From positions 1 through 36,590 of the forward strand of contig DATFRO010000104.1 of the NCBI GenBank assembly GCA_035263105.1: 36,590 nt of DNA. The letters are read 5' to 3'. This stretch comes from DATBVX01 sp035263105. Lineage in GTDB: Bacteria; Pseudomonadota; Gammaproteobacteria; Steroidobacterales; Steroidobacteraceae. Below the pieces are notes generated by a model. That model did no database searches, was not told the DNA's origin, and saw only the letters and a list, made by a program, of their open reading frames with translations. A program made the position numbers and the translations under genes. Positions 13,662 to 20,671 of this stretch are shown here, piece by piece; positions within the stretch are counted from its first letter, which is position 1, and every line of letters starts with the position of its first letter.

Positions 13662-15715
13662 GCGAGCTGTGTCCGTTGATACGGCGCTTCGCGGCAGCCT
13701 GCGGCGCCGCGCCCGGTGAGAAACAGCGTGCAACTTCTCACCATGTCGATCACGACTACCCACACCAGCGCCAGAAAGAACGCCGTCAGCCAGCCGTCGA
13801 GATGCTGATTGAAGATGAGCTGCGGCGCCACCGCGGCACGCTCGGCGGGCAACACTCCTGCCGCGAGCTTTTCGGCGAGGTCATGCGCCGCCGCGAAGAA
13901 TCCCAGCTTCGGATCGGCGCTGAAGATCTTCTGCAGCGATGCCGTGGTGGTGACCGTGACCAGCCACGCGAGCGGCACGCCGCTCACCCACGCGTAACGC
14001 GTTCGCCCGCTCTTCACCAGGATCGCCGTCACCACAGCCAGCGCAATCGCCGCCAGCAGCTGGTTGGCGATGCCGAACAGCGGCCACAGAATATTGATGC
14101 CACCGTTCGGGTCGATGACGCCGATATAGAGGAAATAGCCCCAGCCCGCGACTGTCACCAGGCTCGAAAGCACCACCGACGGATACCACGACGTGCGCCC
14201 TAAGGCGGGGCTCACCTTGCCGAACGCTTCCTGCACGATGAAACGGCCGACACGCGTTCCGGCATCGAGCACGGTCAGGATGAATACGGCTTCGAACATG
14301 ATTGCGAAGTGGTACCACATCGCGAGCAAATGCTCGCCGAAGGCCGACCCGAAGATGCTCGCCATGCCGACCGCAAGTGACGGCGCGCCGCCCGTGCGCC
14401 CGAACAGCGTCTGCTCACCCATGCTGTGCGCGAGGTTCTGCATCTGCTCGGCGGTGACCGGGAAGCCCCAGCTCGTGATCGTCGCCGTCGCCGCCGCCGG
14501 GTCCGCGCCCACGACACCGCCGCCCACGTTGATCGCGAAGTACACGCCCGGGTCGAGCACGCAGGCCGCGATCAGCGCCAGGATGCCGACGCTCGACTCG
14601 AGTGCCATCGAGCCGTAGCCCACGAGTCGTAGATCCGTTTCTCTGGACAGGAGCTTCGGTGTCGTGCCCGACGCCACCAGCGCATGGAAGCCGGAAATGG
14701 CACCGCAGGCGAGCGTAATAAAGAGGAATGGAAACAGCTTGCCGCTGAAGATCGGGCCGGTGCCGTCGATGAAGCGCGTGAGCGCCGGCATCTTGATCTC
14801 GGGCGCGATCACGCACACCGCGAGCGCGAGCAGCACCACGACGCCGAGCTTGACGAAGGTGGACAGGTAGTCGCGCGGTGCGAGCAGGAGCCACACCGGC
14901 AACACGGCGGCGACAAAGCCATAGATCATCACGAACCACGCCAGAGCGCGCGCATCCAGGTCGAACAGCGCGTGCAGGCTCGGATTGGCATCGACCCAGC
15001 CGCCGGCGAAAACAGCGAGCAGCAGCAGTGCGACTCCGATCGCCGTGGCTTCGAGCACGCGACCCGGACGGATGGCGCGCAGGTAGATGCCGATCAGGAT
15101 CGCGATCGGAATGGTGGCGAACACGGTGAAGGTCGACCACGGGCTGTGTGCCATGGCCTTCACCACGACGAGCGCCAGCACCGCGATCAGGATGGTCATG
15201 ATCGTGAGCGTCGCGACCAGGGCGGCGGTGCCGCCCACCGCGCTCAGCTCATCGTGGGCCATCTGGCCGAGACCGCGTCCGTTGCGGCGCACCGAGCAGA
15301 ACATCACCAGCATGTCCTGCACGCAGCCGCCCAGCACGGCGCCGACCAGCAGCCACAAGGTGCCGGGTAGAAAGCCGAACTGCGCCGCCAGCGTCGGGCC
15401 GACAAGTGGTCCCGCGCCGGCGATCGCCGCGAAATGGTGGCCGAACACGATCCAGCGATGCGTCGGCATGAAGTCGCGACCGTTCTCGAGGCTTTCCGCG
15501 GGCGTGGCGCGCGTCGCATCGAGCGAGAGGACGCGAGCGGCGATCCAGCCGCTGTAGAACCGGTACGCGAGCAGGTAGACGCACGCCGCGGCCACGACCA
15601 GCCACGCCGCGTTGACCGATTCACCGCGATTGAGTGCGATGCCGCCGAACGCGGCGGCACCCACGAGAGTGATCGTGCTCCAGGTCAGCCATTGCCGGAT
15701 TCGCTTCGAGCTCAT
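13658..15715 (-). CDS. cstA: CstA/BtsT family carbon starvation transporter
   Basis: The 685-residue polytopic inner-membrane protein has the CstA signature at the N-terminal side (THRWIVFGHHFAAIAGAGPLVGP) and the usual GCVQDMLVMF, ISGFHALVASGTTPK and FGIANQLLAA segments. I count at least 14 hydrophobic stretches. Characterised members (E. coli CstA, BtsT) import pyruvate, and CstA is also linked to peptide use during carbon starvation. Length is normal for the family. No strong ribosome site precedes the ATG. The upstream NDH-2 gene ends 25 nt before, and ybdD overlaps its stop codon, so a polycistron is likely. Confidence 0.94.
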   Translation of the reverse strand: MSSKRIRQWLTWSTITLVGAAAFGGIALNRGESVNAAWLVVAAACVYLLAYRFYSGWIAARVLSLDATRATPAESLENGRDFMPTHRWIVFGHHFAAIAGAGPLVGPTLAAQFGFLPGTLWLLVGAVLGGCVQDMLVMFCSVRRNGRGLGQMAHDELSAVGGTAALVATLTIMTILIAVLALVVVKAMAHSPWSTFTVFATIPIAILIGIYLRAIRPGRVLEATAIGVALLLLAVFAGGWVDANPSLHALFDLDARALAWFVMIYGFVAAVLPVWLLLAPRDYLSTFVKLGVVVLLALAVCVIAPEIKMPALTRFIDGTGPIFSGKLFPFLFITLACGAISGFHALVASGTTPKLLSRETDLRLVGYGSMALESSVGILALIAACVLDPGVYFAINVGGGVVGADPAAATATITSWGFPVTAEQMQNLAHSMGEQTLFGRTGGAPSLAVGMASIFGSAFGEHLLAMWYHFAIMFEAVFILTVLDAGTRVGRFIVQEAFGKVSPALGRTSWYPSVVLSSLVTVAGWGYFLYIGVIDPNGGINILWPLFGIANQLLAAIALAVVTAILVKSGRTRYAWVSGVPLAWLVTVTTTASLQKIFSADPKLGFFAAAHDLAEKLAAGVLPAERAAVAPQLIFNQHLDGWLTAFFLALVWVVVIDMVRSCTLFLTGRGAAGCREAPYQRTQLA

Positions 15716-15740
15716 GCGCCGTATCGTACACCGTCCGCTT

Positions 15741-17042
15741 TCACTCGCTGGCTCCGTGCTCGCGCCATTCGCGTTCCACGATGAGGCGCGCGCCGCGCCC
15801 GAACGTGAAGTACGACCAGGCCCACTGCAGCATCACCGACAGCCGATTGCGAAACCCGGTGAGCGAATAGATGTGCACCACCAGCCACACCCACCAGGCG
15901 AGGTGCCCGCTGAATCGAACGTGTTTCATCTCGCAGATCGCGCGACTGCGTCCGATAGTCGCCAGCTGTCCCTTGTCGTGATAGTGGAACGGCTGGCGCT
16001 GGCGGCCCGCCAGTTCGGCGAGGATGGTGCGGCCGATGTAGATGCCTTCCTGGATCGCGGCCTGCGCGACCCCGGGCAGCAGACGGTCGCTGTCGACGTC
16101 CCGGCAGTGCGCCATGTCACCCGCCACGAATACTTCCCGGTGCCCCGCGATCGCAAGGTCCGGCCCCACGGGCACACGGCCCGAGCGGTCGCGCTCGAGG
16201 CCGAGCGAAGCGCCGAGGTCGCTGGCACGCACGCCCGCCGCCCACAGCACCGTCGCCGCATCGATGCTCTCATCACCCATCGTGACGCCGCGTTCGCTCA
16301 CGCCCGTGACCTTGCAGGAAAGACGCACCTGCACGCCCAGCGCTTCGAGGTCGCGATGCGCGCGGCGGGCGAGATCGTCTGAAAACGTCGGCAGGATGCG
16401 CGGTCCGGCTTCGAGCAGTATCACGCGTGCCTGGCGCGGATCGATGTGGCGGAAATCGCGCGCCAGGGTGTAGCGGCTCATTTCGCCGATGGCGCCCGCG
16501 AGCTCCACGCCCGTGGGGCCCGCGCCAACGATCACGAACGTCATGAGACGCTCGTGACCGGCCGGGTCGCGCTCGCTCTCCGCCGCTTCGAAGGCGCTCA
16601 GTATGCGGCGCCGGATTTCCGTCGCCTGGGGCAGCGTCTTGAGGCCCGGCGCGTACGCTTCCCACTCTTCGTGCCCGAAGTACGCATGCGTCGCGCCGCA
16701 AGCGAGCACCAGGTAGTCGTAACGGAGCTCGCCGATATCGGTCGTCACACTACGCGCGCTGAGATTGATGGCCTGCGCGCTTCCCTGCAGCACGCGGATG
16801 TTGCGGTAGTGCGCCAGGATGCTGCGGATCGGTGCCGCGATATCGGCCGGACTGAGCGCCGCGGTCGCGACCTGGTAGAGAAGCGGCTGGAACAGGTGAT
16901 GGTTCTGTCGATCGAGAAGGGTGACCTGGACTCGAGGCCGGTTGCCCAGAGTCTTGGCGGCGTTCAGCCCGACGAACCCGCCCCCAACGATGAGCACCCG
17001 CGCCGTTGCAGCGCCCGCAGCCGAGTCGTGTGCTTCAGACAT
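15741..17042 (-). CDS. ndh: Type II NADH dehydrogenase (NDH-2) family flavoprotein
   Basis: The 433-residue product has two Rossmann nucleotide-binding motifs: GGGFVGLNAAKTL for FAD near residue 20 and VGAGPTGVELAGA for NADH near 175. A later VFVAGDMAHCR is the FAD-binding ATG/GD motif. The C-terminal region, with AWWVWLVVHIYSLTGFRNRL, is the hydrophobic membrane-anchoring segment found in NDH-2 enzymes, which transfer electrons from NADH to quinone without pumping protons. The chain ends normally. It lies between the ABM-like gene (14 nt upstream) and cstA (25 nt downstream). Because of its similarity to other quinone-linked FAD oxidoreductases, the electron acceptor is inferred. Confidence 0.9.
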   Translation of the reverse strand: MSEAHDSAAGAATARVLIVGGGFVGLNAAKTLGNRPRVQVTLLDRQNHHLFQPLLYQVATAALSPADIAAPIRSILAHYRNIRVLQGSAQAINLSARSVTTDIGELRYDYLVLACGATHAYFGHEEWEAYAPGLKTLPQATEIRRRILSAFEAAESERDPAGHERLMTFVIVGAGPTGVELAGAIGEMSRYTLARDFRHIDPRQARVILLEAGPRILPTFSDDLARRAHRDLEALGVQVRLSCKVTGVSERGVTMGDESIDAATVLWAAGVRASDLGASLGLERDRSGRVPVGPDLAIAGHREVFVAGDMAHCRDVDSDRLLPGVAQAAIQEGIYIGRTILAELAGRQRQPFHYHDKGQLATIGRSRAICEMKHVRFSGHLAWWVWLVVHIYSLTGFRNRLSVMLQWAWSYFTFGRGARLIVEREWREHGASE

Positions 17043-17056
17043 CCACGCGCGGGCGC

Positions 17057-17365
17057 TCAGCCACTGCGGCCATCGTCGACCATGCCGAGAGTCCGTTCGT
17101 GCTCAGTGAACTGCTCGCACCACTTGTCGAGCTTCGCGTATTCCTCGGCGTTGTTCTTGCGGAACGCTTCATAGCCCGCGCGCGTGCGCCAGGTGTCGAG
17201 GGTGATGAAGCGGGTGGCGGACTCAGTGCTGCGAAACAGTTCCGTGCTCACGTACTCGGGACTGCGGCGGAAGAACTCCACCCATTTGCCGGCCTGCCCG
17301 TATTCGAGCTCGAATTCCTTCACCCGCTCGGGTGCGGCGTCGTATTCCCACACAATGCGATACAT
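17057..17365 (-). CDS. Small ABM-like (dimeric alpha-beta barrel) protein
   Basis: This encodes 102 residues. The beginning MYRIVWEYDAAPERVKEFE and the central ITLDTWRTRAGYEAF match the antibiotic-biosynthesis-monooxygenase/dimeric ferredoxin-like fold, in which two subunits form a barrel. Many such proteins are cofactor-free oxygenases or simply binding proteins, and no catalytic residue can be assigned. There is no signal peptide. The ribosome site is weak, and an imperfect 10-bp hairpin lies just upstream of the ATG. It sits between the Nudix gene and NDH-2 in the same direction. Confidence 0.75.
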   Translation of the reverse strand: MYRIVWEYDAAPERVKEFELEYGQAGKWVEFFRRSPEYVSTELFRSTESATRFITLDTWRTRAGYEAFRKNNAEEYAKLDKWCEQFTEHERTLGMVDDGRSG

Positions 17366-17375
17366 GCCGGGGCAC

Positions 17376-17405
17376 CGCGAAAAGCGCGAGGCTACCGCTT
17401 TCGCG
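17376..17405 (-). other. Hairpin upstream of the ABM-like gene
   Basis: CGCGAAAAGCG (17376-17386) and CGCTTTCGCG (17396-17405) pair with one bulged A and a 9-nt loop. In the mRNA it lies between the Nudix stop and the ABM-like start, 10 nt before the ATG. It could attenuate transcription or limit initiation. Confidence 0.45.
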
Positions 17406-17420
17406 CACCGGATGCGAGGG

Positions 17421-17879
17421 TCAGCGGCCCGACACCTGCCTGACCCGCCGTGTCGTGTCGCGCTCGAGGATGTCGGCCGCCCACTCCATGACCGGACGTA
17501 CCCGGTCCGAGACCAGGCGCAAGGCGGTCTGGAAATCGACCCAGCGATATTCGTTGTGCTCGGGCCGTCCGATCTCGGGATTGGTGGGCAGGCTGATCGC
17601 TTCGCTGCACGTCAGCGCCAGGTAGTAGCGGGCGGTCTTGCCGCGGCTGTACGGGCCGGTCTCCGTGTGCATCTCGCCCCACGCGAAGTCGAGATCATTG
17701 AGCGTGGTCTCTTCGCGCACTTCACGAATCGCGGCGGACTTCGGGTCCTCGCCGTTCTCGACCAGGCCCTTGGGAAAATCCCAGTGATTGAACGCCCGCA
17801 GCAGCAGGAAGCGCCATCCCTGCGGTGTCTCGCGCACGATGACCGCGCCTGCTGAGAGGCGTTTGGGCGTGGCGCTCAT
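17421..17879 (-). CDS. Nudix hydrolase
   Basis: This encodes 152 residues. The Nudix box is GLVENGEDPKSAAIREVREE (residues 38-57), matching Gx5Ex7REUxEE; the following Gly of the consensus is Thr (ETTL). The box glutamates bind magnesium and activate water to split a nucleoside diphosphate linked to another moiety. The lead-in SAGAVIVRETPQGWRFLLLRAF and the NHWDFPKG motif resemble diadenosine tetraphosphate hydrolases, but substrate assignment by sequence is unreliable. A TATACT element ends 7 nt before the ATG and there is no ribosome site, so the message may start at the ATG itself. Confidence 0.88.
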   Translation of the reverse strand: MSATPKRLSAGAVIVRETPQGWRFLLLRAFNHWDFPKGLVENGEDPKSAAIREVREETTLNDLDFAWGEMHTETGPYSRGKTARYYLALTCSEAISLPTNPEIGRPEHNEYRWVDFQTALRLVSDRVRPVMEWAADILERDTTRRVRQVSGR

Positions 17880-17886
17880 GCGGCAA

Positions 17887-17892
17887 AGTATA
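17887..17892 (-). promoter_or_regulatory. -10 element just before the Nudix gene
   Basis: The minus strand reads TATACT, 5 of 6 to consensus, 7 nt before the ATG at 17879. The -35 region at 17 nt is an A/T run (ATTTTT), a weak match. The expected transcription start is the A of the start codon. Confidence 0.45.
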
Positions 17893-17951
17893 GCGAAGCA
17901 TCTCGCGAGAAAAATTTCTGCCGCGAATTGCTGTCGCTGTTCGGCGACGAG

Positions 17952-18488
17952 TCAGGCGGCCTGCGAGAACTCGAGCGCGCCGGCGATGGCGTGGATCGTC
18001 GAGGCGATGCGCACCGCGCTCTGAATCGACTCGCGGCTGACCTCGTGCGCGCGGAGCTTGCGCTCGTGCGCAGTGATGCACAGCCCGCAACCGTTGACCG
18101 CCGACACGGCAAGCGACAACAACTCGAAGTCGTCGTGCGCAATGCCGGGGTTGCCGATCACGTTCATGCGCAGCCGCGCCGGGAGCGAGGTGTATTCGTC
18201 GTCCTCGACCAGGTGCAGGAAGCGATAGTAGACGTTGTTCATGCCCATGATCGCCGCGGCGGCGCATGCGGCGTTGAGGTGCGCCTCATCGAGATGCTCG
18301 CGCGCGAGCTCCTCGATCGCCTTCGCGAAACGCACGTTGCGAGCTGCGATCGCCGTGGCGAGTGCAATCGACCAGATCTGCGCCGGCGTCAGTCCCGGCG
18401 AGCCCTGCGTCGTGAGCACGGAACCGAAGTTGAGCCTGAGGTCGCGCGCGTAGTCGGGAATCGAATCCTTCAAGGTGTCGAGCGTCAT
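17952..18488 (-). CDS. ahpD: Alkyl hydroperoxidase AhpD-type protein
   Basis: This encodes 178 residues of the AhpD/carboxymuconolactone-decarboxylase fold. The catalytic set known from Mycobacterium tuberculosis AhpD (Glu118, Cys130, Cys133, His137) is kept with identical spacing as Glu122, Cys134, Cys137 and His141 (motif NGCGLCITAHE). AhpD uses this dithiol to regenerate oxidised AhpC. It lies just downstream of ahpC in the same direction, separated by a strong hairpin. An AGGT ribosome site precedes the ATG. The AhpC neighbour has the three-cysteine layout that works with AhpD, and no AhpF gene is present, supporting this pairing. Confidence 0.93.
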   Translation of the reverse strand: MTLDTLKDSIPDYARDLRLNFGSVLTTQGSPGLTPAQIWSIALATAIAARNVRFAKAIEELAREHLDEAHLNAACAAAAIMGMNNVYYRFLHLVEDDEYTSLPARLRMNVIGNPGIAHDDFELLSLAVSAVNGCGLCITAHERKLRAHEVSRESIQSAVRIASTIHAIAGALEFSQAA

Positions 18489-18532
18489 GTCGTACCTGCG
18501 TGTTGTGAGTGTCGGAGCGTACGGGTGAGATA

Positions 18533-18552
18533 CGGGCCGCAGGTGCGGCCCG
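18533..18552 (-). other. Perfect hairpin between ahpC and ahpD
   Basis: CGGGCCGCA and TGCGGCCCG form a 9-bp stem with a 2-nt loop (in practice 8 bp and 4 nt), 11 nt after the ahpC stop. There is no T-tract, so it is more likely to slow RNA decay from the 3' end of ahpC, or to cause partial termination, than to end transcription fully. Confidence 0.6.
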
Positions 18553-18563
18553 CAAGCACGTCC

Positions 18564-19103
18564 TCAGGCGGCCTTGAGGGTGTCCTCGCCCTTCTTCCAG
18601 TTGCAGGGACACAGCTCATCGGTCTGCAGGCCGTCGAGCACGCGCAGCACTTCCTCGGGGCTGCGGCCGACGTTGAGATCCGTGACATAGACGAAGCGGA
18701 TCACCCCCTGCGGATCGACGATGTAGGTTGCGCGTTGCGCCACGCCCGCTTCGGGATCGAGGATGCCGAGGGCGCTCGACAGCTCGCGCTTGAGGTCCGA
18801 CAGCATCGGGAACGGCAGCGCCTTCAGTTCCTCCTTCTCCTTGCGCCAGGCGAGGTGCACGAACTCCGAGTCGATGCTGACCCCGAGCACCTGCGCGTCG
18901 CGCGCGGTGAATTCCTTGTTGAGCTTGCCAAACGCCGCGATCTCGGTCGGGCACACGAAAGTGAAGTCCTTCGGCCAGAAGAAGATGACCTGCCACTTGC
19001 CGACGAAACTGTCGCGCGTGAACGGCTTGAATGCGTTCTGCAGGTCGTTCGACACGACGCCGGTCAGCGCGAACTCGGGAAATTTCTGTCCAATACCCAG
19101 CAT
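18564..19103 (-). CDS. ahpC: Peroxiredoxin AhpC, three-cysteine type
   Basis: This encodes 179 residues. The peroxidatic cysteine is Cys51 in FTFVCPTE, and the C-terminal part ELCPCNWKKGE supplies Cys165 and Cys167. This CxC arrangement is that of mycobacterial AhpC, which is reduced by AhpD. The enzyme reduces hydrogen peroxide, organic peroxides and peroxynitrite in the cytosol. An AGGAGA ribosome site precedes the ATG. The gene is divergent from oxyR, with a 128-nt intergenic region carrying a plausible OxyR operator, so peroxide induction is expected. Confidence 0.95.
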   Translation of the reverse strand: MLGIGQKFPEFALTGVVSNDLQNAFKPFTRDSFVGKWQVIFFWPKDFTFVCPTEIAAFGKLNKEFTARDAQVLGVSIDSEFVHLAWRKEKEELKALPFPMLSDLKRELSSALGILDPEAGVAQRATYIVDPQGVIRFVYVTDLNVGRSPEEVLRVLDGLQTDELCPCNWKKGEDTLKAA

Positions 19104-19186
19104 GAGTTCTGTCTCCTGTATTCATCGGGCGCAGCCATGCGGCCGCGAACGGTGCGCAGGATGGCAGCGGCGGCACCTGCGGGCCA

Positions 19187-19223
19187 ATCAATTGTTTCGA
19201 TGATTTCAATAGATGGCGTATAT
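19187..19223. promoter_or_regulatory. Putative OxyR operator (two 15-bp motifs, 7-nt spacer)
   Basis: The OxyR contact motif is ATAGnTnnnAnCTAT twice with a 7-nt spacer. Here ATAGATGGCGTATAT (19209-19223) matches 8 of 10 defined bases and ATCAATTGTTTCGAT (19187-19201) matches 7 of 10, in the correct phase. The site overlaps the likely oxyR promoter and faces ahpC, so it would repress oxyR and activate ahpC. Confidence 0.55.
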
Positions 19224-19231
19224 TGATCCCG

Positions 19232-20131
19232 GTGAGCGACCTGAAACTCAAGGACTTGCGATACCTCGTGGCGCTGGCCGACGAGCGTCATTTTGGCAAG
19301 GCGGCGGAGCGCTGCTTCATCAGCCAGCCGACCTTGAGCGCGCAGCTGCGCAAGCTCGAGGACTATCTCGGCGTCACGCTCATCGAGCGCCAGCCGAAAC
19401 GCGTCACGCTCACCGAGGCCGGCGAGCAGGTCGTCGCGCGCGCGCGGCGCATGCTCCAGGACAGCGATTCGATCGTCGATATCGCGCGCCACAACCGCGA
19501 TCCGCTCTCGGGCACGCTCAAGGTGGCCCTGATCCCCACCATCGGGCCGTATCTGCTGCCACGCGTTGCGCCGCGAATCCGGCGCGCGCTGCCGCGGCTG
19601 AAGCTCCTGCTGTACGAATACCGGACCGAGCGGCTCCTGCAGGCGTTGCACGAGGGCACGATCGAGCTCGGCATCCTGGCGTTGCCGGTCGACCAGGACG
19701 GACTCGAGTCGCGGCTGCTGTTCGCGGAACCCTTTCGAGTCGCCGTGCCTGCGGATCACGCGCTCGCCGCGCGCAAGACGCTCAAGCTCGCAGACCTCGA
19801 TGACCAGACACTCCTGCTGCTCGAGGATGGACATTGCCTGCGTGACCAGGCGCTCGAAGTGTGCAGCCGCACGACGGCGCACGAGAGCGAGGACTATCGC
19901 GCCACGAGCCTCGAAACGCTGCGCCAGATGGTCGCGGCCGGGCACGGCGTCACGCTGCTTCCCGACATGGCGACGCGCAGTCCCTTCGGTAATCCGCGCA
20001 CGCTCGCGGTGCGGCCGTTCGCGGCGCCCGAGCCCTTGCGACAAGTGGGTGCGATCTGGAGGAAGAGCAGTACACGCACGCCGGCCATCCGCGCGGTGTG
20101 CGACATCATCGTTGCGGAAGCCGCGCCGTGA
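19232..20131 (+). CDS. oxyR: Hydrogen-peroxide-sensing LysR regulator OxyR
   Basis: From the GTG at 19232 the product is 299 residues. The N-terminal DNA-binding helix-turn-helix reads DLRYLVALADERHFGKAA, then CFISQPTLSAQLRKLE. The redox switch is intact: Cys202 and Cys211 in EDGHCLRDQALEVC correspond to Cys199 and Cys208 of E. coli OxyR, which form a disulfide on peroxide exposure. A TTG three codons upstream lies inside the operator and is less likely. A TATATT element ends 7 nt before the GTG and no ribosome site is present, again suggesting a leaderless message. It is divergent from ahpC, its probable target. Confidence 0.93.
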   Translation: MSDLKLKDLRYLVALADERHFGKAAERCFISQPTLSAQLRKLEDYLGVTLIERQPKRVTLTEAGEQVVARARRMLQDSDSIVDIARHNRDPLSGTLKVALIPTIGPYLLPRVAPRIRRALPRLKLLLYEYRTERLLQALHEGTIELGILALPVDQDGLESRLLFAEPFRVAVPADHALAARKTLKLADLDDQTLLLLEDGHCLRDQALEVCSRTTAHESEDYRATSLETLRQMVAAGHGVTLLPDMATRSPFGNPRTLAVRPFAAPEPLRQVGAIWRKSSTRTPAIRAVCDIIVAEAAP

Positions 20132-20145
20132 GAGCGGCGCCGGGC

Positions 20146-20499
20146 TCAGGTGCTCTTCTCGGGGTCCTCGTCGCCCACGTAGCGACGGATCTGCGCGCTC
20201 GCCTCGGTCAATGCGCGGCGCTGCTCGGTGGGGCACATCACAGTGCCGTAGGAGCAGAACACGCAGCAATCGCCAAAGATGGGCTTGAGCACCTTGGCGC
20301 ATTGCGTACAGGTGTAGAAATACGCGCTCTGGTCGTCCGGCATGGTCTCGTTGCGCCGAAAGCCGCAGGACGGACAGGTGATCGTCGTCTCACGCGTGAC
20401 GGACCGTCCCGGATCGAGAGCCAGCAATTCCAGCGTGTCGGCGTCGTCCTCGATGGACGCTTCTGCTTTTCCCGGATACCACGCGGGCGTCTGGGGCAT
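20146..20499 (-). CDS. Cysteine-rich zinc-ribbon-like protein (GDCCVFCSYG family)
   Basis: This encodes 117 residues with eight cysteines at 42, 45, 64, 67, 78, 79, 82 and 89. The core TCPSCGFRRNETMP, then FYTCTQCAKVLKP, then GDCCVFCSYGTVMCP is that of a small protein family often annotated near metal-resistance genes, normally about 65-70 residues. Here there is an N-terminal extension of about 35 residues and a charged C-terminal tail (RRYVGDEDPEKST). CxxC pairs suggest a bound zinc or another thiophilic metal. The ATG at 20499 has no ribosome site, and a tiny plus-strand ORF with a good one begins next to it. No metal-resistance gene is nearby. Confidence 0.75.
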   Translation of the reverse strand: MPQTPAWYPGKAEASIEDDADTLELLALDPGRSVTRETTITCPSCGFRRNETMPDDQSAYFYTCTQCAKVLKPIFGDCCVFCSYGTVMCPTEQRRALTEASAQIRRYVGDEDPEKST

Positions 20500-20514
20500 A
20501 GGAGGAATCTCGAA

Positions 20515-20550
20515 ATGGATATAGTTGTTATTGGTAACTCCGCAGATTAA
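20515..20550 (+). CDS. Possible 11-codon leader peptide
   Basis: An excellent AGGAGG (20500-20505) precedes ATG at 20515 by 9 nt, opening a reading frame of 11 residues (MDIVVIGNSAD) closed by TAA. Its codons (GTT, GTT, ATT, GGT) are AT-rich compared with the surroundings. It reads towards the lipase gene 121 nt downstream. It may be chance; I see no attenuator fold to support regulation. Confidence 0.2.
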   Translation: MDIVVIGNSAD

Positions 20551-20671
20551 TGATCCTGCAGCGCAATGAATAGACGCGCGTCACATCGACGGCAGAAGTC
20601 CACGGCGAGCACGGGCGCACGTGAAAAATACGTAAAACACGCGGCCACGGACCCACAAGGAGCAGTGCCCG

